The translations under genes were made by a program, and so were the position numbers. A stretch of 20,734 bases of DNA from Chara braunii (lineage: Eukaryota; Streptophyta; Charophyceae; Charales; Characeae): NCBI GenBank assembly GCA_003427395.1, contig BFEA01000539.1, forward strand, positions 939,815-960,548, read 5' to 3'. Position 1 is the stretch's first letter; every line of letters starts with the position of its first letter. Below are positions 1 through 9,619 of this stretch, piece by piece. A model generated the notes under the pieces. That model ran no database searches. It was not told the origin of the DNA and saw only the letters and a list, made by a program, of their open reading frames with translations.

Positions 1-1040
1 GCTGAGACTGAGGGGTTTAGGGGAGGTCTCTCCTTTTATTCTTGTCTCTTGCTTTTTGATGATTTTCTTAGTCGGACGTTTGGTCCTGGGCCGGGATTCG
101 AGGTCCTTGTCCAGGACATCCTAAGCCCTAGGCTCTGCAGCGGAGGGGTTTTCCCTCGCGAAGAGCCTATTTGAATTGCCTACCGAGACACTCAGGTCGA
201 GAGCCTAAGGTGCAGTGGCGGCTGCACGATTATTCCTTCAGCCATGCAATGTCGTGAAGGGGTAGGCCCTCACGACACTTCAAGTCTGACACTTGAGTGT
301 CATAAGCGGTACTCGGATCCCCGATCCCCGAGGGATCGCTTGATTATGGGCACTACATAGTACGCCATCGTTGCGACTGCTTGTGTACTCCTGCATTGCA
401 AGTCGACGTGAGTATGCCCTGCGTCCGCGCGGTTTTATACTAAGTTCAGTGCGCGACGCCTATCCGATTTCCGCACAGGAAAGTTGTGGGTTGGCTACCG
501 AGGGGCTAGGAGCGTTGTCGCGTTGTTGGTATTATGTCGTTTCGTATATATGTTGTTTTGTGTGTATGAGTGTTCGTAAAGTGGAGTGCGCGTGGTGTGT
601 GGGATGCGTCCTAGTCGACCGACGATGAGTCGCGCTTGGGACCTCAGCCCCCCCAAGATGTCGGTTCGCGTGCGGGTCCGATAGAGGCATATTACCGCGC
701 GTACCCCCTATGCTACAGCGAACGAGAAACGCCCTCGGCTGGTCCACCTCTGCGATTGCAGCTGATTAGCTTTCGTACTGTGGACTGGTAGCTCGGCGGG
801 GATACGCCCACCGAAGGGAGGTGACAGTTCCCATAAGGTGTAGGTAAGTCGTGCCTCACGTAGGCCCTATCCTGTCGTAGGGGCTCGCGAGAGGTATGGC
901 TGGCGCACCCGGCCGGAGCGGCTTGTGGAAGCTCCATGTATATTGCGACGAAGGATTCTAAAAACCAACTCCTGCGTGACGCGGCTGGGAGGGTCTTGCG
1001 CTGCCCCCGTGCGGTGCCGGATCGATGCGCACGACACCGC
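1..1040 (+). repeat. Element E1, distal end (copy 1 of a ~1-kb dispersed repeat)
   Basis: From about position 20 this matches 17100-18105 in the same orientation, with small indels. Shared landmarks include GGTCCTTGTCCAGGACATCC, CGGCTGCACGA, CATAAGCGGTACTCGGATCC, GGGCACTACATAGTACGCC and GCTCGGCGGGGATACGCCC. Similarity stops at about 1040, inside the loop of a hairpin formed by GTGCGGTG (1009-1016) and CACCGCAC (1035-1042). No frame stays open and conserved between the copies, so I read it as noncoding. The left edge probably lies outside the window. It resembles no rRNA or LTR that I recognise. Confidence 0.8.
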
Positions 1041-1355
1041 ACCTCGCTGGGAGCGCTGAACCTCACGGTCGTGTCACGCAGGATGTATTCCTGGAAAAAA
1101 AACGGTCACCACTCCAACCGTGCGCGCGTGCTATACTTCTCAAGACACCCCACGACAGGTCGGGGAGCCGCGAGGTACAACTTACCTCTACCCGAGGGGT
1201 TGTCACCACCCTCAGGTAGGCGTATCCCTGCTGAGCTACCGCCCAACATGCGAAGGTTTTTACATGCCTCTGTAGAGGTAGGTCGGCCGAGGGCGTTTGC
1301 TCGATCCCTGTAGCATAAAATAGGGTACGCGCGGTAAGACGCATAGAACTGACCC
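671..1355. repeat. Large fold-back: tail-to-tail junction of E1 and E2
   Basis: Sequence 1035-1355 reads as the reverse complement of 671-1016, with many substitutions and small gaps. Clear matching stretches are GCCGAGGGCGTTT (near 1288) against the complement of AAACGCCCTCGGC (near 730), GGCGTATCCCTGCTGAGCTACC (quoted in part; near 1218) against the complement of GGTAGCTCGGCGGGGATACG (near 787), and GTCACGCAGGA (near 1073) against TCCTGCGTGAC. The turn is an 18-nt loop at 1017-1034. This is either two element copies joined at their outer ends or an inverted duplication of one end. Confidence 0.8.
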
Positions 1356-1359
1356 GTTA

Positions 1360-2470
1360 GATATTCAGGTCGAACTTTTAAAAGGCAGTCTATTTCCGCT
1401 ACCGCGTAATGTATTATTCTCTTGACTAATATCAATCAAACCATCTTTCTACCAAAGAGCGTCCTATCTTTCTTAATAGGTTAGGACTCAACTGAACATC
1501 AGAATAATATAGAAGTTAAACTGGACACGTGATGAACATGGAAGTATTACCGCCGAGAACCCTTCCCACTTTCACAAGTGCCGTGTGTCCAAGACTCTTC
1601 AACAGACCAGGTCCAGTACAATCCAAAGTCACGCACAAAATCAGACCTGCACAGAATAATGCAAAGACAATTCACATGCCATGCACTAACGGAGTCAACC
1701 ATCAACCATTGACCTTGTCCCTCACTTCCCAAACCATGTATGACAGCCCTATCTTTCCTGAGACGTAAGCCCAACCCCCTCACATTTCTACAAAGGACCC
1801 TTGAGAGTGACCAGGACCATTTAGGCAATGACCAAAGGTGACAGTTTTACTGACCACAGGGTTTGACTTTAGAGGCGGGTATCAAGTCAAAAGGGGAAAC
1901 GTTGAATCGGTAACAACCGACCAGTTATCGAGAGATAACATAAATTTGGGTCTTTTTTGTAGAACCTCTTCCTTGAAATGGAGTAGATAAACAGAGACCT
2001 GCACACAGACAGGTTAACAACGATTCAACACCCCCACTCGATTTCCCACATATTGATATCTAAGGGTCGAGCCCTTAGACATGGGTAGTGAGCTCTAGGA
2101 TCGACATCCCCGGGCTAATCCCCAGTCTTACTCTCACAACCCTACCTTAAGCCGTATGCCACTCTCTCCTTTCTCTCAAGGAGTCTCATGCCTGTATCCG
2201 AAGTCATCTTCAGGGAAATTCATGTTTACCCTACTCTCAGTCCTTTCGTTCTCTCTCTTGGAGATAAGCGCACTGTTTTGACGTTTGTGTAGACAAGACA
2301 TAACTTATTCATAGATGTGGCTTTCCATCCGAAAGTCATGGACAACTACGGACTACGCGGAGGTTTTTAAGTTTCTTTCTCTTGCGGTCCTAATATTTTT
2401 CTCTTTGTTTTTTTCCCAGGTCCTTGAGACTTTGCTCTTAATTAAGAACTTTGTTTTTTCCTCTCTCTTC
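1360..2470 (-). other. Anonymous part of E2, no gene seen
   Basis: No supported coding region. The 79-codon plus-strand and 93-codon minus-strand open frames here overlap, lack splice or start context and resemble nothing. The useful signal is the weak inverted similarity of about 1500-2020 to 16530-16980. From about 2160 to 2470 the plus strand is pyrimidine-rich (CTCTC runs). Confidence 0.5.
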
Positions 2471-2491
2471 CATTTGTCCTAACACACTGAG

Positions 2492-3120
2492 GTAGTAGAT
2501 CGATTCAGACATGAATCTTCTGCTACTTGGTCAATACTAAACAATCTGTTAGTCAAACAGACAGGTGAGTAAGTCGCACATGAGTATTTGATCTCCCTTT
2601 AGTTTCACTCAATGTATACACAAGATCTGCTTACAGTAACAGGATAGCTCACACATGAGCACCCTTCCTACAACAAATAGTTGAGGCTCCTACAGAAGCA
2701 CCGTACTACTTGCTTTAGGTATCCCTATGAAAGATCTAGATGTCAGCCTCCTCCCATGAGTTAATAACGGTCTGCGTGAATAATAGGCGACTCGCACAAG
2801 AGGCCCATACTATCACGTGACAACGTCCTCTTCATAATAACATTATGATAATCTAGACAAGGGTATCATGTCGCCCCTTATGAAGCTGACCGTCATGAGA
2901 CCAGGTTAGTTTTGGACAGAAGACGAGTGTTTAGGGTATTCCTACAGGAGTACCCTCTTAGCGAGTTAGTACAGAATCAAGTAGGTAATAGACAGACCCC
3001 GACAGAGACCCCTCTACTACCTTCCTTGGGTAATGAGTAGTCCAACTTTTAAACAAGTAATAGGACGACTCTTACAGAAGCCTCCCGATTACCAGTTTCA
3101 CGGTCAGACTATCAGAGGGT
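2492..3120 (-). repeat. Cluster of small hairpins in E2
   Basis: Several short inverted repeats occur in otherwise anonymous sequence. One at 2492-2526 has GTAG/CTAC, AGA/TCT and GATTC/GAATC steps around a 6-nt loop. One at 2647-2660 is GCTCA-CACA-TGAGC, extended by GGAT/ACCC. One at 2786-2805 has GGC/GCC and CTC/GAG. One at 2934-2955 has nine-base arms GGGTATTCC and GGAGTACCC around TACA, with one G-T pair. Weaker examples lie near 2687 and 3070. Read on the minus strand, the loops are often TGTG, CTGT or TGTA. Confidence 0.55.
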
Positions 3121-3249
3121 AAGTACGCTAATAGAGGAAGAGTAGATATGTGATTTCCTACTCTCTCCAGGTGGTTAGTCGGCCTTAGACTCAAGTGTAT
3201 GAATAGGTTGACCCTTCCTGGAGCTTCCCTTTATTATTTTCTAAGTGCC

Positions 3250-4225
3250 TGACCCCTCTTCCCGTCACGACGACAGTCGATCCGGTAGAGAGTATTAAGA
3301 TTAGTTCATAAGTTAACGTCAGGTACCCCTTCCCATCATGACGACAGTCGATCTGGTAGATAGTACCTATTTTATCTCATAAGTATTTGTTAGTACTCTC
3401 TTCCCATCACGACGACAGTCGATTCGGTAGAGAGCACCTAATCTAGTTCATAATTGTTGTAAGATACCCCTTCCCGTTACGACGACTACCGTTACGGTCT
3501 AGAGTACCCAATTTAGTTTATAAGTTATTGTAAGTACACTTTTCCCATCATAACGACAGTCGATCCGGCAGAGAGTACTTAATCTAGATCATAAGTTAGC
3601 GTCAGGTACCTTTGCCCGTCATGACGACAGTCAATCCGGTAGAGAGTACTTAGAGTAGCTCATAAGTATTTATTTGTACCCTCGTCCCAACACGACGACA
3701 GTCGATCCGGTAGAGAGTACTAAGATTAGTTTTATAGGTATTTTGTTTGTACTCTCGTCCCATTACGACGACAGTCGATCCGGTAGAGAGTACTTAGATA
3801 AGTTCATAGGTATTTGTTTGTATCCTCGTCCCATCATGGCGACAACCGATCTGGTAGAGAGTACTTAAATTAGTTAATAAGTGTTCGTTTGTTCCATCGT
3901 CCCATCGAGACGACAACCGTTCTGGTAGAGAGTACTAAGACTAGTTCGTAAGTAGTTGTTTGTGCCCTCGTCCCATCACGACGACAGTCGTTCTGATAGA
4001 GAGTACCTAAATTAGTTAATAAGTATTCGTTTGTACCTTCGTCTCATCACGACGACAGCTGTTCCGGTAGAGAGTACCTAGACTAACTCATAAGTATTTG
4101 TTAGTACCCTCTTTCCGTCACGACGACAGTCGTCGTGGTAGAGAGTTCCTAATTAATTTCATAAGTTATTTGTCGGACACATTTGCCCTTCACGACAACA
4201 GTCGATCTGGCAGATAGCAAGGTAA
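3250..4225 (-). repeat. 14-copy tandem repeat, 71-bp period
   Basis: The block CGACGACAGTCGATCCGG followed by TAGAGAGTAC recurs with its GGTAGAG core at 3284, 3355, 3426, 3496, 3567, 3638, 3709, 3782, 3853, 3924, 3995, 4066, 4137 and 4209, a spacing of 70-73 and nearly always 71. Units are diverged but the period is kept. Each unit holds CGAC-GACA-GTCG or a variant, and an ACTTA...TAAGT inverted pair. The copy at 4119-4137 has become a near-perfect palindrome with eight-base arms CACGACGA and TCGTCGTG. No frame is open through the array. Confidence 0.9.
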
Positions 4226-4304
4226 CTCACACATGAGTACCTAAGTGTCAACCCTCAGTCACGTCAGCGCATACATAAGTAGTGTGACGGCCCACACATG
4301 AGCC
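4221..4304 (-). repeat. Two more TGTG-loop hairpins of E2
   Basis: At 4221-4241 the arms GGT-ACTCA and TGAGT-ACC enclose CACA (TGTG on the minus strand), with one unpaired A at 4224. At 4289-4304 GGCCCA and TGAGCC enclose CACA. Together with 2642-2664 these share the loop and inner TCA/TGA, while the outer bases differ yet still pair. Confidence 0.6.
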
Positions 4305-4526
4305 TCCGCCGCCCTAGGTTCCTTCTTGATTACTTTAGGTTCCTTTCCTTTCACCAGGCATGATTCTCACTTCAATCCTACATTCACTTCCCCTTTTGTT
4401 GACCTTTGTCTTAAAGAAACGTAAACTGTATATCACAAAGTCATGAAGGCAGTCCAATAGAAGGGCGTAGCCTGTAAGGGTATATGGGAAAGGGTTTCGT
4501 GATGCGCTCCTCATAGTTCCCTGCCT

Positions 4527-4549
4527 CCAAAGTTCCTCCTCAACTCCGG
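4527..4549 (-). repeat. Inner-end hairpin of E2
   Basis: On the minus strand the arms are CCGGAGTT and AACTTTGG (two G-T pairs) around a 7-nt loop. It aligns base for base, at the same 23-nt length, with the hairpin at 14615-14637 in E3. Confidence 0.7.
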
Positions 4550-4700
4550 CAGAGCTCCCGCAATCGCACTGTATTCGGCCACTTACGATCCATGCCATTG
4601 ATTATTTGACTCTTTTTAAAGTCAACAAAAACCAAGGTTGCCCTCGGCTGATGTACATCAGCAAATACTTTTAGTCGAGAATTCAAGTGCCTCAAGGATA
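4540..4700 (-). pseudogene. Decayed reverse-transcriptase fragment, LINE-like
   Basis: One minus-strand frame reads ...RLKVFADVHQ, RATLVFVDFKK, a diverged stretch, then MDRKWPNTVRL. The segment LVFVDFKK followed a few residues later by MDRK is the usual form of RT motif A and its flank in LINE-type elements (family knowledge: x-FVDFxKAFDSxDR). Here the AFDS step is replaced by SQIING, so the second motif-A residues are lost, and a stop follows after RLRELCRS. Only about 50 codons remain and no YxDD motif is in view, so it cannot be functional. It runs into the inner end of E2 (4552-4565); whether it is part of E or the remnant of another retroposon is unclear. A chance match is possible. Confidence 0.45.
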
Positions 4701-4829
4701 AGGATAGAGGAGATAGGCAATATGAAAGTGTCTCTCTCCTCTCCGATACCTCACATCTTTGCACACATGATCCCCCTCCGGTCATATGTCATTAAATATT
4801 GGTTGAACAAAATAATAAAATGATAACAC

Positions 4830-4834
4830 TAGTA

Positions 4835-4882
<48 letters not shown>

Positions 4883-4985
4883 TAAAAATAAAATAATAAT
4901 AATAATAATAATAATAGTAATGATAATAATAATAAGGATAACAATAGCTATAATACTTATAAGATCAAATTCAATAATAATGACT
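4830..4985. repeat. Interrupted TAA microsatellite
   Basis: Long run of AAT/TAA triplets with AAAAT, AGTAATG and AAGG interruptions. Confidence 0.95.
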
Positions 4986-4989
4986 TATA

Positions 4990-5357
4990 GTAGTTCCAAC
5001 CTACCACTGGGCTTACATTCAAGCAAGGATTGAGGGGGGGGGGATAATGTGTACTGCCGCAGTCACCACCCCCCCTTCTTGCGGTCGTCCGCAAAGAGTT
5101 CAATGTCGCTTACCTGATATGACGTCCAGTGCAGGTCAGACATCCATACCAGCCTATGTTTCGATGCTCAACTGGGGTCATTTTCCTGCCGAGGACCAGA
5201 GTACATGATGACAACACCTATACGGGTTGTCACTTGTCTAGGTATATCCCCTCTCCCTCTCTCTCTCCTCCTTCACCCCCATCCCGGTTGTGCATCCCCT
5301 ACTCAAGGGTCCTATTCTCTCCTCACTGTCCGACACCTGCTTTACATATGAAGTCTG
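4990..5357. other. Anonymous; contains G11 and C7 tracts
   Basis: No gene seen. An 11-base G run at about 5034-5043 is followed by a C run near 5069. A CT/TC-rich stretch lies at 5249-5290. The 80-codon open frame here is biased by that pyrimidine tract and is not supported. Confidence 0.5.
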
Positions 5358-5450
5358 AAAATAACAAATAAATAATAATAATAATAATAATAACAAAAAA
5401 TAATATTAATGATAAAAATAATAATAATAATAAAAATTAATAATAACAAT
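5358..5450. repeat. Imperfect TAA microsatellite
   Basis: Interrupted AAT triplets with AAAAAT and TTAAT variants. Confidence 0.95.
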
Positions 5451-6184
5451 ATATCTAGCCGATACCTAAGACCATCCTGCAATAGACAATGGATCAACGA
5501 AAGTTTGAGGTTCTTTATCGGTGTCGCACTTAACAGAATCTTCCACCTTTTTAACTGATACGATTCAGCGAAGCACCTTCAACGATAGTTGCTGAGACAC
5601 GGTGACCCAGACACTTCGTTGGACCATTCACTTCGTAGGAGCGACGGCGGCATGCATAAATGACAGAAACGTAATCAGTAGGAGCTGATTACTCTTTCTG
5701 CAAAAAATAGGGGCGGGGACGATATATAGTAAACCAAACTGTGAAATCACATAGACGTCCAAGTAGCCGCATACAATCAGAGAGCACAAATGCACTGAGA
5801 TTTCACCTAATAAAAGCAATCTAATTGGATGGTTAATCAATGTTTCAGTTCCAAGGCCATACCAACGCCGCATTAATGTTGTTCCTCCCTGCTCGGTGTC
5901 CAAAGCATCCAGCCCACTCTACTCGCCTATTAACCTTGCTTGAACTCACGGAGCAGGTTCACTTTGCCTTTGAGGGCCAATGTTCATGTTGTCAATGCCA
6001 AATGCCGATCTTCCTTATGCACTAGGTATGCATGTCTGCTTCCCCTCATCATCCCCTGTCAACCACTCTCCGCATTTCCCCCCGAAGACTCTTTCCATCG
6101 CCTTCAACTTGCCCTGCATCCTGTAGTTTGCGCTAGTGCAGACACCCGGATTCTAGCGCAACAGCGTTGTCCTGTTGTGCCAGC
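5451..6184. other. Anonymous spacer, no gene seen
   Basis: A 91-codon minus-strand frame (5628-5903) and 61- and 95-codon plus-strand frames are present. None has splice context, recognisable motifs or support from overlapping frames. Nothing else stands out. Confidence 0.4.
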
Positions 6185-6730
6185 ACCGATCAGAATGCCA
6201 CTCCCTGTCTGTTTGTCTGGTCCGTGACCATCTGTCTGTCATTGCCTGCGTCAGTCTGTCTGTGCTTTGTATACTTGTTGTTGTTTTGTCGTTGTTCGTT
6301 TATTCGTCCTTCTGTGTGTCTGTTCAACCTGCTTGTCTGAGTGCTTCCTCTCTCTGCATGTCATCCTGGCCTCCCCGTGTGTCTGCTCTCTGTCCGCGTC
6401 TGTCGCCATCTGAATGTTTGTTTTTCTGTGTCCGAGTGTCTGTTCTGTCAGTCTGTCAAATGCGCTTGTCTGTATCTGTCTCTCCCTTCTCCCTTCTCCT
6501 GTCTCTTTCTCTCTATTCAGTGTGTGTGTGTCGGTGTCTGTCTGCCCACTTGTCTGTCTGTCTGTTATTGTTTGTCTGGTTGTTTGTGCCTCTCTCTTGC
6601 TTATGTCTTGTCTGTCTGTCAGTTATAATCCATTTGTTTGTCTGTCCCTACATTCTGGTTTGTATGCTTGTCTGTCATCAATTGTCTGTCTGTTCGTGTG
6701 TGTCTGTTTTTGCATGTCCGTGCCTGTTTA
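6185..6730 (+). repeat. TGTC-derived cryptically simple sequence
   Basis: Dense TCTG/TGTC words (CTGTCTGTCTGTCTG near 6551, TGTCTGTCTGTCAG near 6609) in degenerate order, consistent with an old, mutated (TGTC)n array. It keeps overlapping plus-strand frames open with Cys, Ser, Val and Leu, an effect of composition and not of coding. Confidence 0.85.
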
Positions 6731-7700
6731 TCACCGGGGATGCGGCATGCTCCCGTCATTCCCAGTCCGGTCCAGCAGGTGCCATTAGAGACTGCGTGCA
6801 CTGCGGGCTGATGAAAAAGCGGCAGACATAACGAGTTACAAAAGTATAGACCGAGAGGTAGCACCCTGCCATTCATTCATTCTTGCCTGAGTCATGTGGA
6901 AACGTTGCCACAGCGTCCCGGGCAAGGTTGTCTGTAGTGACCCCGTAAACGAGGTGGGCGAGAGGGGGCTTGGTTGTAGTGATAGGGCAGCAGCTGCCAT
7001 AGCTGCCATAACCGTAATGTTAGTGTGAGTGTGTGTGTCTGTAGCCTGCGTTTGCATATCTGCGTCTGTATCTNTCGGTTTGTCTNTCCGACTGTGTCNG
7101 TCGGATCTTAGGTTCGACTATGTATGCCAGTTTGCCTGNTNGTTCGTGTCTTATTGATTAGTGNGTCTGTGTCCNTCTGTCCCCCTGTTTGTGTCTGTCA
7201 CATGCCCAGTCGAGCGATGTATATAGAAACNGAGGATCNGCAATGTAATAGAAAGGACTGAATGGACAATGCAGCGCAAGTAGAATCTCAACAAACAATA
7301 CATATTCCAACTCATACAAAACGGTGTTGAATAGTGCAGGGAGGACTTAGATACAAAGTCTGACCTGACCTGACTGACCCTATTCACCTAGTATCAGATA
7401 GCGAAGCAGAATGCCATAATGCTAATNACTAGCCCAATCAATGTTTGAATGCAGACCAAACATACACCGTATCCATCACCAGGTGTGAAGGACCCTGNCT
7501 CTGTACACAGGAAGAAAACGCCAGGTCCAGGCATACACAGACGAAGAGGAGGGAATCAGACGAAAGGAGTGAGAAACAGACGGGAATGTCATCAACACCA
7601 AGTTTTGTCACAAGTCCCAAATAATTCCTCGTTGCAATGTCTGAAGTCAAAAGTCGAGTCTGGATCCGATATCACCAAACTCTTTTTTTTTTCTCTCGTC
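6731..7700. other. Anonymous spacer with a second TGTC-rich patch and Ns
   Basis: The stretch 7030-7200 again has TGTC/GTCTG words, and ambiguous bases are scattered from about 7074 to 7500. No gene is supported. A pyrimidine run with TCGTCCGCAG ends at 7708 and may be an intron 3' end. Confidence 0.5.
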
Positions 7701-7708
7701 GTCCGCAG

Positions 7709-7859
7709 ACGCAGTGAACTCAGAAGATGAGAAAGGGAGAAGGAGATGGTGGACAGAGAAGAGGAAGAAGTAGAATGCCCTCTCCCTGTTACGGGCCAGG
7801 TACTGTTTGTGCTGTGCTGCAGGTACCCCGAAGACGAAGCCGGAGTACCAATGCTACAG
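7709..7859 (+). CDS. Candidate exon, unidentified
   Basis: A pyrimidine-rich stretch ends in an AG at 7708, and a strong donor-like CAG/GTAAGT follows at 7859/7860, giving 151 bases. No frame is open throughout, so a coding reading needs an internal start: ATG 7746 gives MVDREEEEVECPLPV and continues to VPMLQ at the donor in phase 0; ATG 7727 gives a basic, less protein-like alternative. An extra CAG/GTACC at 7821 could split it. Product unknown. The next exon could not be placed with confidence. Confidence 0.25.
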
Positions 7860-7924
7860 GTAAGTACCCCTGGCTTCCACCCAATCCCTCTCTCATTCTC
7901 AAGCGTTATCCTTCCTATGGTGCC

Positions 7925-8064
7925 CATACTCCAGACGACAGATCCTAGATAGCCTATACCATAGTGTCGAATGACAACGGTAACGAACCTCCAAGCACAA
8001 ACAGATCTTGCCTCAACCCATAAGGCAAGTCTCATTATTGACTACTTTCTCGCTCCCTCTTCTC

Positions 8065-8109
<45 letters not shown>

Positions 8110-8152
8110 TAATAATAATAATAATGATAATAATAATAACAATAATAAAATC

Positions 8153-8213
<61 letters not shown>

Positions 8214-8705
8214 GTAATAATATTTTGTAATATCAAACTTCGACAATCAAACAGCATCATACATACGAGACCAGATAGTCCTGACCTTGAACTAAAAGTG
8301 GAAACATCATCACGAGGTCCACCAAATATGAACACACTAAGAATTCATAATTGACAATGTTGAAAAGTCCCATCATCATCAACGAAGAACCAGAGTTTAT
8401 ATCCTATCTAGCGCTCGGCGCCCAGACTACAGATGGTCGATCCTATCTAGTGCAAGGGAGATAAGGAAAAGCGAACTTTAGCAATCAAACAGCATCATAC
8501 ATATGAGTCCAGATAGTCCTGACCTCGATCCAATCAGTAGAGGTGCCTCACGAGTTTCACCAAATAAGGAGACACTAAGCTCATATTTGACAATGTTGGT
8601 AAAGTCTCATCCTCATCATAAATGGAGAACCAATGTTGATATCTTATCTAGCACGCCCAGATCACGGATGGCTGATCCTATCTAGCCTATACTATAACGA
8701 CGAAT
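7925..8705. repeat. Diverged local duplication (two full units, one partial)
   Basis: The stretch 8236-8440 recurs at 8473-8685. Shared words are CAATCAAACAGCATCATACAT, CCAGATAGTCCTGACCT, TTGACAATGTTG, AAAGTC.CATC.TCATC and GATCCTATCTAG. The unit end (GATCCTAGATAGCCTATAC, then CGAATGACAACGG) also occurs at about 7941-7980 and matches 8677-8720. Copies differ by many substitutions and small indels and are separated by a microsatellite. Confidence 0.8.
8063..8222. repeat. TAA microsatellite
   Basis: About 160 bases of TAA triplets with a few AAC, GAT and AAAATC interruptions. Confidence 0.97.
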
Positions 8706-8772
8706 GCTTGATGACAACAACCCTCCGACATACGAACAGATTTCGGTTTATGCAGTTCGCCACAATCATGAG
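8704..8772 (+). CDS. Candidate first exon, unidentified
   Basis: ATG at 8704 opens 23 codons (MLDDNNPPTYEQISVYAV, then RHNHE) ending in GAG/GTAAGT at 8772/8773 in phase 0. A pyrimidine-rich intron-like tract follows, with TTATTATCAG at about 8851-8860 as a possible acceptor. An in-frame TAA lies 9 bases upstream, so the ATG would be the start. Against it, the first half lies in the duplicated repeat unit that also occurs near 7965, where the frame is not kept. Product not recognised. Confidence 0.3.
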
Positions 8773-8789
8773 GTAAGTTTCCTCCACAG

Positions 8790-9320
8790 ATTACTTCTCT
8801 TCCTCCTTTCTCTGATTTTCCCTTCTCTCTCTCTCTTTCTCCCTCTCCTTTTATTATCAGCGTGCTTCCCCTGGTTCCCTTTATGTATGCATTCTCCCCC
8901 CTTCCTATGTCTATCTGTTGGTCTATTCCGACTGTCCGTTTGTCCGCCTTCTGGCCTGTCCTGTTTGTGTCTGTATTGTTTCTCTCTCTGATTGTACCTG
9001 TCTATCAGACTGTCTGTGTCTGCTTTGCATCTGACTTGCCAGATTGTTTGTATTAGACTCTGTCTTGCTTGCCTATCTCTCATTCTCTTTTATACACACT
9101 CACACACAAACGGGGTCCATCGGTCTGTCGTTTCGTTGCCGTCTGCCTACTCGTTTTTCCGTTTGCCTATGTTTTCCTTTCCCTTTTATCCGGCCTCCTT
9201 CCTCCTTTTCCTTCTTTTTCTTCTTCGTGCTCTTCTTTACCTCCTTCTTCCTCTTCTCCCTTGCATTTATCTCCTTCGTTCCGCACGATCTTGCTTTTTT
9301 TTTTTTTTTTTTTTTCTGTT
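8790..9320 (+). repeat. Pyrimidine-rich and TGTC-rich stretch
   Basis: CT-rich runs at 8800-8855, TCTG/TGTC words at 8925-9060, further TTC/CCT runs at 9175-9270 and a T run at about 9295-9315. The open frames here, on both strands, follow from this composition. Confidence 0.75.
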
Positions 9321-9462
9321 TTCTTACTTTGCTTCTCAACGAATGCACATGTAATATATACTTCGGCCCATGTCTGTGTAATTCAACGCCTGCTTTTCCA
9401 CGATAGGAAGCCGTGAATAAGATGACGATCGCGGGAAGAGAGATCTCGACCGACGACTGCCA

Positions 9463-9463
9463 C

Positions 9464-9504
<41 letters not shown>

Positions 9505-9514
9505 TAATAATAAC
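9463..9514. repeat. AAT microsatellite
   Basis: AAT triplets with one GAT; produces the poly-Asn stretch in the plus-strand open frame at 9413. Confidence 0.95.
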
Positions 9515-9582
9515 GTTGCCAAAAAAAAGCAAGCAAGCTATTTTTTTCATTCTTATAAATCGGCAGTTTTCCTCGTGTTCAG

Positions 9583-9619
9583 GCGAGATCGCGTGACAAC
9601 CACCATGGCTTTAAAACGG
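9583..9619 (+). CDS. Candidate 37-nt micro-exon, unidentified
   Basis: Preceded by a pyrimidine-rich stretch ending CGTGTTCAG (AG at 9581-9582) and followed by CGG/GTGAGC at 9619/9620 with a CT-rich downstream tract. All of it is open in the frame reading RDRVTTTMALKR. Without flanking exons its coding status is unproven. Confidence 0.2.

Larger units (their letters stand above)
1009..4565 (-). mobile_element. Element E2: minus-strand, structured, noncoding repeat element
   Basis: Read on the minus strand from 4565, this is a diverged relative of E3. Both begin GATTGCGGGAGCTC, followed by a 23-nt hairpin and GGAGGCAGGGAAC. They match again at about 1890-2020 against 16530-16660 (CCTGTCT...GCAGGT, GGTCGGTTG, CGATTCAAC) and at about 1620-1760 against 16780-16930 (ATGGTTGA.GTTGAC, GTGCAGGT-like). 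The outer end is the inverted copy of the 1-kb terminal repeat at 1035-1355; the part equivalent to 17100-17750 is missing or unrecognisable. The interior holds hairpins and a 71-bp tandem array. No coding capacity is evident. Family unknown. Confidence 0.6.

Noticed and set aside
1-1360. Ribosomal RNA as the identity of the 1-kb repeat
   Set aside because: GC-rich, stem-forming sequence prompted the idea, but no universally conserved SSU or LSU stretch is present.
3250-4225. CRISPR array
   Set aside because: The whole 71-base unit is repeated and there are no unique spacers between short constant repeats; the context is eukaryotic.
5628-5903. 91-codon minus-strand frame with hydrophobic stretches
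   Set aside because: No start or splice context, no motif, and plus-strand frames overlap part of it.
6175-6831. 218-codon plus-strand open frame rich in Cys, Ser, Val and Leu
   Set aside because: It lies almost wholly in TGTC-derived simple sequence, and two other plus-strand frames are open over the same bases. Composition explains it.
7971-8354. Frames with poly-Ile on both strands
   Set aside because: Translation of the TAA microsatellite.
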